This document shows, piece by piece, positions 23,203-34,621 of a stretch of 64,000 bases of DNA. The position numbers and the translations under genes were made by a program. Source of the DNA: Agelas oroides (lineage: Eukaryota > Porifera > Demospongiae > Agelasida > Agelasidae). The stretch covers positions 6,680,235-6,744,234 of the forward strand of contig OX422205.1 in assembly GCA_949130485.1 (NCBI GenBank). The letters run 5' to 3'. The notes under the pieces were generated by a model. That model ran no database searches and had not been told where the DNA came from. It saw only the letters and a list, made by a program, of their open reading frames with translations. Positions within the stretch are counted from its first letter, which is position 1, and each line of letters begins with the position of its first letter.

Positions 23203-25324
23203 ATGGCATCAAGGCGTACTCAGCCCCCACGTCAGTGCCGCCAGCAGCGTCGGCAGCAGCCGCAGCGACCCCCCTGCGCCGTAAGTTTGCTACGCTAGCC
23301 GAAATTATTTGAATTTCCCGCGGTGTTGCTAGTGTGTATGCCAAGAGTGGGAGGGGTGGGCTGCCTGTTGGAAGAGAGGGGGACATTTTCTAGAGATTTT
23401 GATGCAAAAATACTTTGCTATTTTCACAATCTGTACAAAAATATAATTATGTAGTCTTTTTGCATCAAAATTGTGTGCTTAAATTTCCCACGGTTTTGCT
23501 ACAAGGGTTGTGTGTACATATATGCATGTGTGGGGAGGGCAGGCTGAGAGGCAAGCTGGGGAGGGAAGAGCCTGGGGGGTATAGGTCGGTGGTGCACGGA
23601 GAAAGAGAGAGGGGACACACTCCTGTAATAACCACAATCTGTACAGTCTTGTCACTGTCTTGTACCATTGCTTCATTTGTGCAGATGACAGTCAAAGAGA
23701 TGGAGAACCACCTGCTCAAATACGCTAATGAGGCAGGTGATCTTTGGTGCCAGCTAGAAGGCTGTACTGGCACTCACACCCCCTATCGTGTGAATATCTG
23801 GGGACTGAGAAAGACGGCAGAGAACAGGGATGAGGGTCGGCTGATGGCCAAGCAGCAGGTCGCAAACATCCTCCGCCACCTGCAAAAGGTGCACAACATC
23901 CCCAAGGACGAGGTGGTGGAGGATGTTCTTCCCTGGGGCACCCCCCCTTTCCCAGGTAGGAAAAACTTACATTTGATTTCCCTAACTCCTAACATAACCT
24001 AATATATGAAAAGCCAAAGACTAGATTAGTGTGCTCCTTGAACAGATCCACATGGGACCATCTTTGACTCATGTACCAGTTTATGTGGGGAAGCGAGGTC
24101 AAAGCAAGTAGTGATAGACAATCTGTCCATGCACCCGCCTTAGCCTGTATATAGATTGTTCACTGACATCAACTCTTGTCTTCTTCCTTCCATGCAGAAT
24201 TGCTAGAGCTGGGAAGCTTGACAGGGGGTGAGGCTGCCCTCAAAGTGGAGGTGGCCAACCTGCGGGAGAGGGTGGCCTACCTTGAGAGGGATGTGGAGGG
24301 CCTGGAAGCTATCATCAAAAACCTTGCTGACCGGGAGGAAAGGAGTGCCACCCAGATGTACAAGATCTATTATGATGCCCGGCATAACAGGCCCTTCCAT
24401 CCCTCTCACGATGAGGATGAGTTTGTGAGTATCTTTGTTGTATGTTGTTGTGTAGTTGTACGTATAGCAGTATACTAGTTGACAAGAAGATGAGTATTGT
24501 TGGTGTGGAGGAGGGGGAGGTTGAATTGTAACATATATACATGTATGATTTACTTTCTTGTACACACCTGCACACACAGCTTGCCATCACTGATATCAGG
24601 CGGACGCTCAAGAAGCGGGAAGACAGGGTCTGGGCAGTCGCGGAGGGAGAAGAGCCACCAGAGTGGTCAGATGGTGATGACGAAGAGGGGGAAGAGGAGG
24701 AAGAAGTAAGTCAGCTTTATTAATTCATTGCATGTATACATTCTGAGCTAGAAAGTTAGACAAAGGTGAAAGTGTACAGAGGAACTAGCTAGCATAGAAA
24801 GTTAGACTGTTACCAACTTGAGTTCAGAAAATAACTTTATTTCCACTTTGCCTCCTCTCCAGCCTCTCCCCCCATCCCCAGCTCCACTGTTACCATCGCC
24901 AGCTCCACTGTCACCATCCCCAGCTCCACTGTCCCCATCCCCAGCTCCACTGTCCCCATCCCCAGCTCCACAGTCCCCATCCCCATCAGAAATCACCACC
25001 TATAGTTTGAAGTCCATGGAGCTCACGCTGGTACACCAACCTCCACAGCTGATACTCTCTCCTCTCCCCCCATCCCCAGCTCCACTGTCACCATCCCCAT
25101 CAGAGGTCACCAGCTATAGTTTGAAGTCAATGCAACTTACACCACCTCTCCACACAACCATCAGTGTGAGGAAAAGGGCAATGGAGACAGAGGAGGAGCT
25201 GGAGTTCGATCCTGTTATTACAAGCACCCCCAATGTAAGTAGCTACACTGTACCAGATATGTTGGTAGTGTACATTACAACATGAAAGAAGCCTTCATAG
25301 AGAGAGTGTGTGTGTGTGTGTGTG

Positions 25325-25358
<34 letters not shown>

Positions 25359-25780
25359 GACCGTACCAACAAGAAATATGTTAGGTATTACAGCTTTTCA
25401 AAAAAATTTTTTTTTTCTCCTCCAGAACCCCAGGGATGAAGGGAGCCCACCACTGAGGAAGAGGCCAAAGGTGACTCCGGAGGACAACATCTCAGTCCTC
25501 CTGTCAAGTGATAACGAGGAGGAGAACTTGCAATTGGTAAGTTCACAAGCCATGTACCTGTAGCTCTACATTACATCTAGCTGGCCATAACTAGTGTAGT
25601 CACATGCAAAGCTTCAGCTAAGTTACCATGGTATTGTAACCATCTTAAGGATTCCAGCCTTAATTTCCTAGCCTGGTCTAAATCTAGATCTATACATGAT
25701 ATTTTGCTATCACTTGACTATACCTCAGCTCTTTGCACATATGAACACTGTTACTTGCCCTCTTCCCCATCTCCACACGC

Positions 25781-25831
<51 letters not shown>

Positions 25832-26003
25832 CATGCACACATATTAGCGGATGGCCAAATCACCGCCCATGTCCCCAAGATCACGTCTATGGACACCAGC
25901 TCCCCCCCGCCCTCCTCCTAAAAAGTTCCCTAGATGGGCACCTAGGCACTATTGCTTTTGGTGCGATTCGGAGGATCACTCCGTGGACCTGCACTGGCAG
26001 TAA
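23203..26003 (+). CDS. Uncharacterised protein with Cys/His motifs at both ends and a central coiled coil
   Basis: Seven exons (23203-23280, 23685-23955, 24198-24424, 24580-24705, 24863-25234, 25426-25536, 25848-26003) all have GT-AG ends and join in frame to 446 residues. The N-terminus is Arg/Gln/Pro-rich (RRTQPPRQCRQQRRQQ). A candidate zinc-binding region follows: WCQLEGC, then 40 residues, then HLQKVH, giving C-x4-C...H-x4-H. Next is a coiled coil (LKVEVANLRERVAYLERDVE) and an acidic block. A tandem LSPSPAP repeat is encoded by 24870-24985 and 25070-25100. A basic, nuclear-signal-like stretch (LRKRPKVTPEDN) precedes a C-terminal CFWCDSEDHSVDLH, a C-x2-C-x4-H-x4-H knuckle. A nuclear nucleic-acid-binding role is plausible. 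I do not recognise the family. Confidence 0.8.
25306..25356. repeat. (TG)n then a run of 30 G
   Basis: The tract lies in the intron before exon 6 of the preceding gene (exon start 25426). The G run is uninterrupted at 25327-25356. A long T run adjoins the acceptor at 25407-25416. Confidence 0.95.
25778..25829. repeat. (CA)n tract near a splice acceptor
   Basis: About 26 CA repeats sit 18 bp before the final acceptor (ATATTAG|CGG) of the Cys/His-motif gene. The intron lacks a usual pyrimidine tract. Confidence 0.95.
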
Positions 26004-26270
26004 GGTAAGGCTGACTCTCTACTTTGTGTTAGCTTGGTGTGCACCTAGTGTAGAGTACATGTGTACATAGCTGGAGAGGATGGTACAAAGTGAATGCTCA
26101 GCCTGGATATGATTTGTGATGTAACCACAGTCCAGATGTGTTTCCATCTGCATCATTTACAAAGCATCACTCTTCTTTCTATTCCAGGTGCAGGCCGGGC
26201 CAGGCTAGGGGGGATAGCAGGGCTGCCTTAACTCGTCCAACCCACACTGCGGGGCCACAGTTACAACAGT

Positions 26271-26545
26271 AGGTGATCTTCTGGGAGGTGGTAGCTTTGG
26301 TCTCCAGTGAGCTGCCTGGTGGGTGGAATCATCGAAGGGGAAGGACTCTGTGAGCGAACACTTGAAGCTGTCATGTTGTCCGAGCCAAGCTGGAGAGCCA
26401 CAGTAACAACCGTAGGTGACCTCCTGGGAGGTGGGGGCTTTGGTCTCTGGTGAGTTACCTGGTGGGTGGGTCCATTGAAGGGGAGGGGATTGTAAGCGAG
26501 CATTTGAAGCTGCCATGTCCTTCCTGGCCCAGGGTGATTGACGGT
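26271..26545. repeat. 142-bp tandem duplication, diverged
   Basis: 26271-26412 (from TAGGTGATCTTCTGGGAGGT) is repeated from 26413 (TAGGTGACCTCCTGGGAGGT) with roughly 15-20 percent differences. It contains no recognisable coding exon. Confidence 0.8.
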
Positions 26546-26780
26546 GATGTCGATTGCTCTGGGCACCTGGTTGACGGTGATGTCAACCAGGTTGGTTGAC
26601 GGTGATGTCAACCACAGGTGGTTGACGGTGATGTCAACCAGGGCCTTAGGTGGTTGACGGTGATGTCAACCGGGGTCTTAGGGGTCTTAGGTGGTTGACG
26701 GTGATGTCAACTGGGGTCTTAGGTGGTTGATGGTGATGTCAACCAGGGTCTTATAGGTGGTTGACGGTGATGTCACCAGG
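26540..26780. repeat. Minisatellite of GGTTGACGGTGATGTCAACC
   Basis: About eight copies with spacers such as AGGGTCTTAGGT and GGGGTCTTAGGT. The core GGTTGACGGTGATGTCAACC is itself a near-palindrome, so each unit can form a small hairpin. Confidence 0.9.
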
Positions 26781-26924
26781 GTTTTGTAGGCTGGGCCAGG
26801 GTGTTGTGGGTTGGGAGCATATTTGTGTCTCTGAAGGAAGGGTGGGAGCCTCAGGGAATGTTGCAGGTGGGAGGGAGCCTTCTTGTGTGTATGTATATGT
26901 TTATGTATGTATGTGTGGTGTGTG

Positions 26925-27867
26925 TGTGTGTGTGACATTGTGTCAGGTTGTGTGTGTACATGTGTGTGTGTGACATTGTGTATGTGTGTGTGTATTTGTG
27001 TGTGCATGTGTGTGACATTGTGTCAGGTGTACAGTTTGTGTGTTTGGGTGTACGGTTGTGTATGAGTGCATTGTTTGTGTGGGTGTGTGTGCGTGTATGT
27101 GTGTGACTGTGCATTGTTTGTGTACATTGTGTGTGCAGATCTGCTTTGACTACTCTTCGTCACATAGTTTCGCCTGTCGGGTCATTTCTCTAGCAGCCAC
27201 TGAAACGTATCTGTACTCCAAGGTTACCATTCCCCTTTTGTTGAGCATTTGAAGGTGACTACTCCTCATATGAATGCAAGTGGGTGTTTGCATGTGGGTG
27301 TTTGCATGTGCATGTATACCAGCCAGCCACACTAAAATAAATGTCGGGTACACTAAGTGGTGGTGTCAAAATATTGGTTGTGTCACATATAGTATCCATG
27401 TGAGTCATGGATATTATCCATGTGAGTCGCGTAATGTGCACTATTGTCATGTCACGTGAGTCACGTCACGTACACTAACGTCATGTCACGTGAGTCACGT
27501 ACACCAACATCATGTCACTTGAGTCGCATCACGTACACAAACATCATGTCGCGTGAGTCGCGTATTAATCATGTTATGTGCACTTGTCCGGTACATTAAG
27601 TTACACTAACCACCACCTAAAACTAACTAACCAACTAAGATAGTAACTGTGGCTGCATGGTTTGGCTGGTTAAAAACTCCCACTTGCATTCCTATGAGTA
27701 TTTTTGTGACCTTCGTGATCCTTTTTTGAGCCTTAGCAAGGAATGGGTAACTTTGGAGTGTGCATGTGTTTCAGCGGCTGCTTTAGAAATGACCTGACAG
27801 GCGAAACTATGTGACGAAGAGTGGTCAAGGCAGATCTACACACACAATGTACACACACAATGCACAC

Positions 27868-27902
<35 letters not shown>

Positions 27903-28020
27903 AACAATGCACTCATACACAAGCGTACACCCTAACACACAAGCTGTACACCTGACACAATGTCACTAACATGCACACACAAATACACACACATGCACAC
28001 ACACACACATACACATGTCA
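26925..28020. repeat. Large imperfect inverted repeat, arms about 340-390 bp
   Basis: The left arm (about 26925-27310) matches the complement of the right arm (about 27680-28020). Clear anchors are CTTCGTCACATAGTTTCGCC (27156) against GGCGAAACTATGTGACGAAG (27801), AATGCAAGTGGG against CCCACTTGCATT, and GTGTCAGGTGTACA against TGTACACCTGACAC. TG-rich left-arm and CA-rich right-arm stretches lie in the outer parts. The ~370-bp centre holds tandem GTCACGTGAGTCACGT-like units (27440-27560). No transposase frame is present. It could be a foldback element or a secondary inverted duplication. Confidence 0.85.
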
Positions 28021-28285
28021 GTTCAGTACATGTCAGTCCAGTACATGTCAGTCCAGTACATGTCAGTACACGTCAGTCCAGTACATGTCAGTCCAGTACC
28101 TGTCAGTCCAGTTCCTGTCTGTCCAGTACATGTTCTTGTTAGGCAGGTAGTTCTGGGAATGTGTGCATGTCGGTGAGTGAGTAAGCAAGTGAGTAGGTGC
28201 CTGGGTGGGTGGGTGCCTGGGTGGGTGGGTGCCTGGGAGGGTGGGTGCCTGGGTGGGTGGGTGCATAAGGGAGTGAGTGAGGGTG
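28015..28285. repeat. Two small minisatellites (CAGTCCAGTACATGT; GGTGGGTGCCTGGGT)
   Basis: 28018-28135 holds about eight 14-15-bp units of TCAGTCCAGTACATG. 28190-28262 holds units of GGGTGCCTGGGTGGGT. Confidence 0.9.
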
Positions 28286-28451
28286 TGAGAGTGCATGGCT
28301 TGGCTTGGAGGGTTGGGTGTGTGTTCTCTTGTAAGTAAGAGGTACGTCCATGAGTTTTTCCCCATGCATTTTTTCCCGGGGATTTTTTTGTGTAGGTTTT
28401 ACTCCCTGGGTTTTTCTCCGTGGGTTTAAGGGGTGGCCCAAGGACGTGGTA

Positions 28452-28752
28452 GTGGATAGTGTGAGCTTGCAGGGTTCCTCCTTGGAGATGGGCCTGCCTA
28501 CTGGGTGCTCACTGGGACCTTAGCCATCCACCAAACAGGAGAGATCCTACTCGCCAGCTCAAACCTGGTACTGTGGCTCCAAGGTGCGGTGAGGACAATT
28601 AATGGCAGTGGATAGTGCAAGCTTGCAGGGTTCCTCCTTGGAGATGTGCCTGCCTACTGGGTGCTCGCTGGGACTTTAGCGATCCACTGAACAGGAGAGA
28701 TCCTACTCGCCAGCTCGAACCTGGTACTGTGGCTCCAAGGTGCGGTGAGGAC
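28452..28752. repeat. 157-bp tandem duplication
   Basis: 28452-28594 and 28609-28752 match from GTGGATAGTG to AAGGTGCGGTGAGGAC, with about ten differences in 143 bp. The two copies are joined by a 14-bp stretch (AATTAATGGCA within it). Confidence 0.9.
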
Positions 28753-28859
28753 TTGTGACGGCAGCCTGAGTTCGGAGAGCTAGCCTGGCCCACAGCACGG
28801 GTGCCCTCCCTCACTTCCTGAGGATTGGCACACAGAGGAGGCTCCATCCACCGTCCTCC

Positions 28860-30475
28860 TACTCCCCACTTCCTGGGAGTTGATTGATTTTGACGAAAAG
28901 ACGGAAAAGAAAAAAGAAGAAAAACGAAAAAAAAAAAAAAGAAGTGCTATGACTTGATTTCCAATTTGATTTTCAATGTGCGATGGAGTTACAAAAGAAG
29001 AAAAGAAAAAAAAGAAAAAAAGAAAAAGAAAAAAAAAGATGTGCTGTGACTTGATCCGATCCCGATTTGCTGAGACATGATTTCCGATATATGATGAACT
29101 TACAAAAGAAGACGTGTTGTGAAGAAAGACTTGATTCGATAACGGATGGAACTTTTGTGTCTGTGAGTTTCTTCGTTCAAGTCACTGTACTCCAGTCTGT
29201 TATCTGTTATGTCTGTAAGCCACTGTATGTCTCTTTTGTAACCCCTTTCTCTCTCCCTATTTGTATCTTATAATCTCTCAATCTCTATTATTTGCTGCCA
29301 ACCATATATTATGTATTATGCATTTTGTGAAAAAGAGAAAAGATGGGGCAAAAAAAAAGAAGAAGCTAACCTTGAGCCATTCCTGGTCCCAACCACTTAC
29401 TAGCATTTTCATTTTCACTGTAATGCTATTCATAGGACACAACCTTTTGAATGTAGGCCATTGTATTTTTTACTCCTCTTTGTAAGCATATTGAAAAAAA
29501 AATCACCATCATACCTCTCATGTTGCTGTCATGCTGTCTACCTCTGGACGGACATCTTGCAACTGACTCTTCCGATCCGAATTCTTACTGGGTGCAGTCG
29601 TTGATCACGTACGATGCTGATCCGGTCCACAATGTTCCAGAGGTACGAAACAGTTGCTGGTCGATATGTTATGGAGACTCTTATCGCTTTGTGCTACTGA
29701 TTGTCGTCCGATCTGAGTTCTCACCGGGTGCAGTCACATATACTGCCGATCATGTTCGAAATGTTCCAGACATTACACTTGCCGGTTGTCACTTGCTCAA
29801 ACATGTTCTGGAGTCTGTTGCTGCCTTTGTGATCTGAAGAACTGAGTTGTGTGCTCACTTACTTCCAAAAGTTGCTGATGTCTCGACATCCCATATCTCT
29901 CTCTTTCTCACCACTAGTCTTACCTGTTGAGCACCTGACCAAGGAACCAAAATGCTTTCTAGTTCGCAGCAGCAGAGCAACTGAAAGTTAATGCCGATCG
30001 AAATCAAAACGACTCGAGTGAACTTGTGCCCATTGACACCAGCTGTGACAGCTTCACATCGTACTGACAGCATTTCATACGGAAAAAAAAATCATCTCAT
30101 CTCACTATCTCATACTGAAAAAAAAATCACCCCATTCATCTCCCACTATCTCATTCACCATCTCATTCATTCCCTCACCATCACCATTGTTTGCATTGTG
30201 GTTGAGTGTTTACCAGGCTCTGGCGATAGGCTCTGGCTAAAAGAATAGAAGAGAAGCCCCCAATATTAATCATTTTGAAAAAAAAAATCGGTGAACCATT
30301 CACGTGAAGCATGCGCACTTCTGCATGAGTTGTGAAACTCAGAGAGGAGGAGCTGTTGAGGAGGAGCGGATGTCTTCTAAGACTAGGTGAGTAGTACTCT
30401 ACTAGCTATGCAGGGTCATTTTGCAAATTGTTCATTGCTAGTCTTTTCTCTTCCTCAGGTGTGTTCCAGATCATC
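28860..30475. other. Low-complexity, A-rich repeat-derived DNA, no gene
   Basis: A-rich tracts (28895-28942, 28995-29038) separate two diverged copies of a GACTTGATTTCC...TTACAAAAGAAGA segment (28952-29002 and 29048-29112). Two diverged copies (29568-29640, 29706-29770) share GGGTGCAGTC and AATGTTCCAGA. No open frame with recognisable content is seen. It looks like an old decayed interspersed element. Confidence 0.45.
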
Positions 30476-31535
30476 AAGCCCACACCTGTGCTCCGTTAGC
30501 AAGAGCTACCACATCATGCCCTACCTCACCAGTTGTCCTGCAAGAGATTCCAGTTCTCACTAGTCATCCTGTAAGAGTTCCCACATCCTACACTACCTCA
30601 CCGGTCGTCCCACAAGAGTTCCCACATCCTACACTACCTCACCGGTCGTCTTACAAGAGTTCCCACATCCTACACTACCTCACCGGTCGTCCGACAAGAG
30701 TTCCCACATCCTACACTACCTCACCCCAGTCATCCTACAAGCGTTCCCACGTCCTACACTACCTCACCAGTCGTCCTACAAGAGCTCCCACATCCTGCAC
30801 TACCTCACCGGTCGTCCTACAAGAGTTACCACATCCTACACCACCTCACCAGTTGTCCTACAAGAGCTCCCACATCCTGCACTACCTCACCGGTCGTCCT
30901 ACAAGAGTTCCCACATCCTACACCACCTCACCAGTCGTCCTACAAGAGTTCCCACGTCCTACACTACCTCGCCAGTCGTCCTACAAGAGTTCCCACATCC
31001 TGCACTACCTCACCGGTTGTCCGACAAGAGCTCCCACATCCTACACTACCTCACCGGTCGTCCTACAAGAGTTCCCACATCCTACACTACCTCACCAGTC
31101 GTCCTACAAGAGTTCCACATCCTACACTACCTTGCTGGTTGAGTCTCACTGTGATCAGAAGAACGTCTGTGATCAAAGAGCTACTGCATTTGTGAACTAA
31201 AGAACTGCTGTGTCTGTGATCATTTTGAAATATGCATGTGTTGCATGCATGCACCCTTTACATTTGGTTGGCCTCCCAGACATGTTTCACTGTGTAATGA
31301 TTTGTCACTGTTACTGCATGTGTGGTTAGTTAAGCATCTTGTTAGTTATGTCCAGACATGTGTGGTTGCTTGGGTAGAAGGTGCTGATGAGGAGGATCTG
31401 AGCTGCTGAGACTTGGGGAGGATCTGAAAGCTTCTGTGACTTGGTGAGTAGTACTCCATTAGCCATGCCGGGTCAGTTTGCCAATTGTTCATCGCTTAGT
31501 CTTTTCTTCCTCAGGTGCATTCCAGATCAGCCCCC
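30380..31535. repeat. 41-bp minisatellite flanked by direct copies of an intron-like segment
   Basis: About sixteen units of GTCGTCCTACAAGAGTTCCC plus ACATCCTACACTACCTCACCG occupy 30480-31135. Left (30385-30475) and right (31441-31530) lie direct repeats of about 90 bp that begin GGTGAGTAGTACTC and end TTCCTCAGGTG. These have donor- and acceptor-like ends, and both are followed by TTCCAGATCA. Confidence 0.85.
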
Positions 31536-31624
31536 ACCTATGACAAGACAAGAAGACAAGACAAAGAGAAGACAAAGAGGAGATCAGACAAACTGTAGAA
31601 ACTGTATAAGCATTAGCTTAGGGT

Positions 31625-33045
31625 CCATAACAGTGTGATTGTGTGTGTGACATGACATGGGAGGGTGGTGACTGCCTGATTTTGTGCATATGGGAGGGTG
31701 GTGACTGGCTGATTGTGTGTGACATGACATGGGAGGGTGGCGACTGCCTGATTGTGTGTGTGACATGACATGGGATGGGTGATTGCCTGATTGTGTGCAT
31801 GTGGAAGCCGGGTGGTGACTGCCTGAGTGTGACATGGGAGGTAGGTGACTGCCTGAGAGTGTGTGACTGCCGGAGAGTGTGTGCATGTGGGAGGGTGGTG
31901 ACTGCCGGAGAGTGTGTGCATGTGGGAGGGTGGTGACTGCCGGAGAGTGTGTGCATGTGGGAGGGTGGTGACTCAGCCAGAGAGTGTGTGCATGTGGGAG
32001 GGTGGTGACTCAGCCGGAGAGTGTGTGCATGTGGGAGGGTGGTGACTGCCTGAGAGTGTGTGCATGTGGGAGGGTGGTGACTCAGCCGGAGAGTGTGTGC
32101 ATGTGGGAGGGTGGTGACTCAGCCGGAGAGTGTGTGCACGTGGGAGGGTGGTGACTCAGCCAGAGAGTGTGTGCACGTGGGAGGGTGGTGACTGCCGGAG
32201 AGTGTGTGCACGTGGGAGGGTGGTGACTGCCGGAGAGTGTGTGCATGTGGGAGGGTGGTGACTGCCGGAGAGTGTGTGCATGGTGGTGACTGCCTGAGAG
32301 TGTGTGGACATGACATGGGAGGGTGGTGACTGCCTATAGGTAGGTGACTGCCTGAGAGTGTGTGCATGTGGGAGGGTGGTGACTGCCTGAGAGTGTGTGC
32401 ACATGGGAGGGTGGTGACTGCCTGAGAGTGTGTGCATGTGGGAGGGTGGTGACTGCCGGAGAGTGTGTGCATGGTGGTGACTGCCTGAGAGTGTGTGGAC
32501 ATGACATGGGAGGGTGGTGACTGCCTATAGGTAGGTGACTGCCTGAGAGTGTGTGCATGTGGGAGGGTGGTGACTGCCTGAGAGTGTGTGCACATGGGAG
32601 GGTGGTGACTGCCTGAGAGTGTGTGCATGTGGGAGGGTGGTGACTGCCTGAGAGTGTGTGTGACATGACATGGGAGGTAGGTGACTGCCCACCCTTCCAT
32701 GTCATATCACACGCACTCTCAGGCAGTCACCTACCTCCAACATGCACATGTGACTGCCTGAGTGTGCACACTCAGGCAGTCACCACCCTCCCACATGCAC
32801 ACACTCTCAGGCAGTCACCACCCTTCCACATGCACACACTCTCAGGCAGTCACCACCCTCCCACATGCACACACTCAGGCAGTCACCACCCTCCCACATG
32901 CACACACTCAGGCAGTCACCACCCTTCCATGTCATGTCCACATACTCTCAGGCAGTCACCACCCTCCCACATGCACACACTCTCAGTGACTGCCTGTGAG
33001 TGTGTGGGCATGTGGGAGGGTGGTGACTGCCTGAGAGTGTGTGCA
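31625..33045. repeat. 36-37-bp minisatellite with strand reversal at about 32690
   Basis: Units of GTGACTGCCTGAGAGTGTGT plus GCATGTGGGAGGGTG run in one orientation from 31640 to 32690. From about 32691 the complementary orientation (GCAGTCACCACCCTCCCACA plus TGCACACACTCTCAG) takes over to about 32990, with a brief return at 32991-33045. An inner segment (32285-32345) recurs at 32467-32530, indicating a ~182-bp higher-order duplication. Confidence 0.95.
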
Positions 33046-33224
33046 TGTACGATCACATGATCCAGGAGCATGATCTGGGAAGCACGATCATGTGATCTGG
33101 GAGAATTATCATGTGGCCTAGGGAGTATGTCACATAATCCTGGGAGCATGGTCACATGACCGGAAAATAATTGGGCAATAAGTACTTAGCCAGTGAACAT
33201 CTCACCACCAACCTAGGTATTAGT

Positions 33225-33386
33225 TAGCCTCGTCATCAGGCTCATTTCCTCTTTCCGCGCGAGAAAGAGCCTGGGTACGAGGCTATAATAGTCTCACGAG
33301 CCAGCCTTTATTTCCGTTTGGAGGAGAGTTATCGCTCCTCCCACGTGCACCGGAAATAAAGAAAAATAACAGCTGCCGCGAGACTA
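33225..33386. mobile_element. Two adjacent hairpin elements (TAGCCTCG and TAGTCTCA ends)
   Basis: 33225-33285 runs TAGCCTCGTCATCAGGCTC to GAGCCTGGGTACGAGGCTA. 33289-33386 runs TAGTCTCACGAGCCAGCC to GCTGCCGCGAGACTA, with an inner inverted match TTTATTTCCG/CGGAAATAAA. Only 3 bp lie between them. No 9-bp duplication is evident. Confidence 0.65.
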
Positions 33387-34621
33387 CCGGTCCGCGGTGG
33401 CGGGGCGGATCTATGGACTATGGGCAGATCGGGCAGATTCAGCGCAAGTTGTCGTCTCTACTTGTCGGATGCAGCTCAAACATGCGGCGCTCTCAACAGC
33501 AGCTCAACGTATGCCGCCGTCATTATCTATGCCTATGGAAAATATTGACACTCAGGGCAAACAGCTGCAGGAAATGGACTCAGAAAAAAGTTTCAAGGTG
33601 GGATAATATTAACTGGTAGCGATTCCGGACGGTCAAAACTTCCATCAAAAACAGCAGGCACTAGCCGTTATCAAAATCCAAATATCTATACACCAGACGA
33701 AAGCTCTCAGCGAGCTCTGTCGAACGATCCCCGTTGGTCGTTGCGAACTCCCTTGATGCGGAAGTTACTTGCGTTTTTAATTTTTCCCATACAAATTTCA
33801 ATTGAACGAAAATTAAAAACAGCAGGTACTAGAGCCGATTAGTTTGCAACGATTCGCGATTTTTTGTAAAGAGCAACCATCGGGACATCGTTTGATGTGC
33901 GTTGGTCGCTCGTAGCACGAGCCATTCCTGAGAACGAGCTGTTTCTTTCAAAAATGTCAATCTTCCGGAATCGCTACAACTGGTAATTTCCCTGTCCATT
34001 GTGTACCATCCTCCTTTCTCCTCCTCTCCCTATTTCTCGCTCTTACCTGTCACTCCCCATTCTTCCCCCTCCCTCCCTCACTCCTACCACTCCCTTCTCC
34101 CCCTCCCTCCCTTCCTCCCACCCTCCAGCTCTCAGAGCTACAAAAAAAAGTCGAATGAGCTAAAAGACGAGATGGATGAGAGCTATCAGCTGGCGGAGAA
34201 CCTGGTTGTGGGTGGAATGGCCAAACAGCAGTACTTGGAGCGAGAGCGAACCAATCAGGCTCACCTCAACCGTCTCCAGAATGAGATCGACACCATTGTC
34301 CAGGGACTTGGACTCCAGGCTGCAGCAATCCAGTTTTTCGATTTGCTATTCTTTACATGAACGTAATGAATGTGACCCATCATTATCTCCTCCACTACCT
34401 CCCTCCTGCCTCTCTTTTCCAAAATTGTAAGTGCATGCTACCGGAAGTGGGCGGGGCCACTCCCAACGCTTATCTCACATTGTCTCAGCTCCCAATGGCG
34501 ACTATCTGGGTGAACCTGCTTCACAAGAACGGTGTAGACACTCCTGCGTGATCCTCAGCTGTGCGCCAGACCTCGAGGGCGGGGCTGGGTCGGGGAGTGA
34601 CTGTGTCGGAGAGGACTGTCA

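Noticed and set aside
25930-26003. The C-x2-C-x4-H-x4-H end of the Cys/His gene as a relic of a virus-like element
   Set aside because: The motif differs from the usual CCHC knuckle, the gene has seven well-spliced exons, and no other virus-like part is present. It is treated as a host gene.
28860-30475. A retroelement tail suggested by A-rich tracts and duplicated blocks
   Set aside because: No reverse-transcriptase, integrase or other recognisable coding remnant was seen, and the blocks do not define ends. I left it unclassified.
31625-33060. CRISPR-like regular repeats
   Set aside because: Units are contiguous with no unique spacers, the orientation flips, and the DNA is animal nuclear. 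It is a minisatellite.
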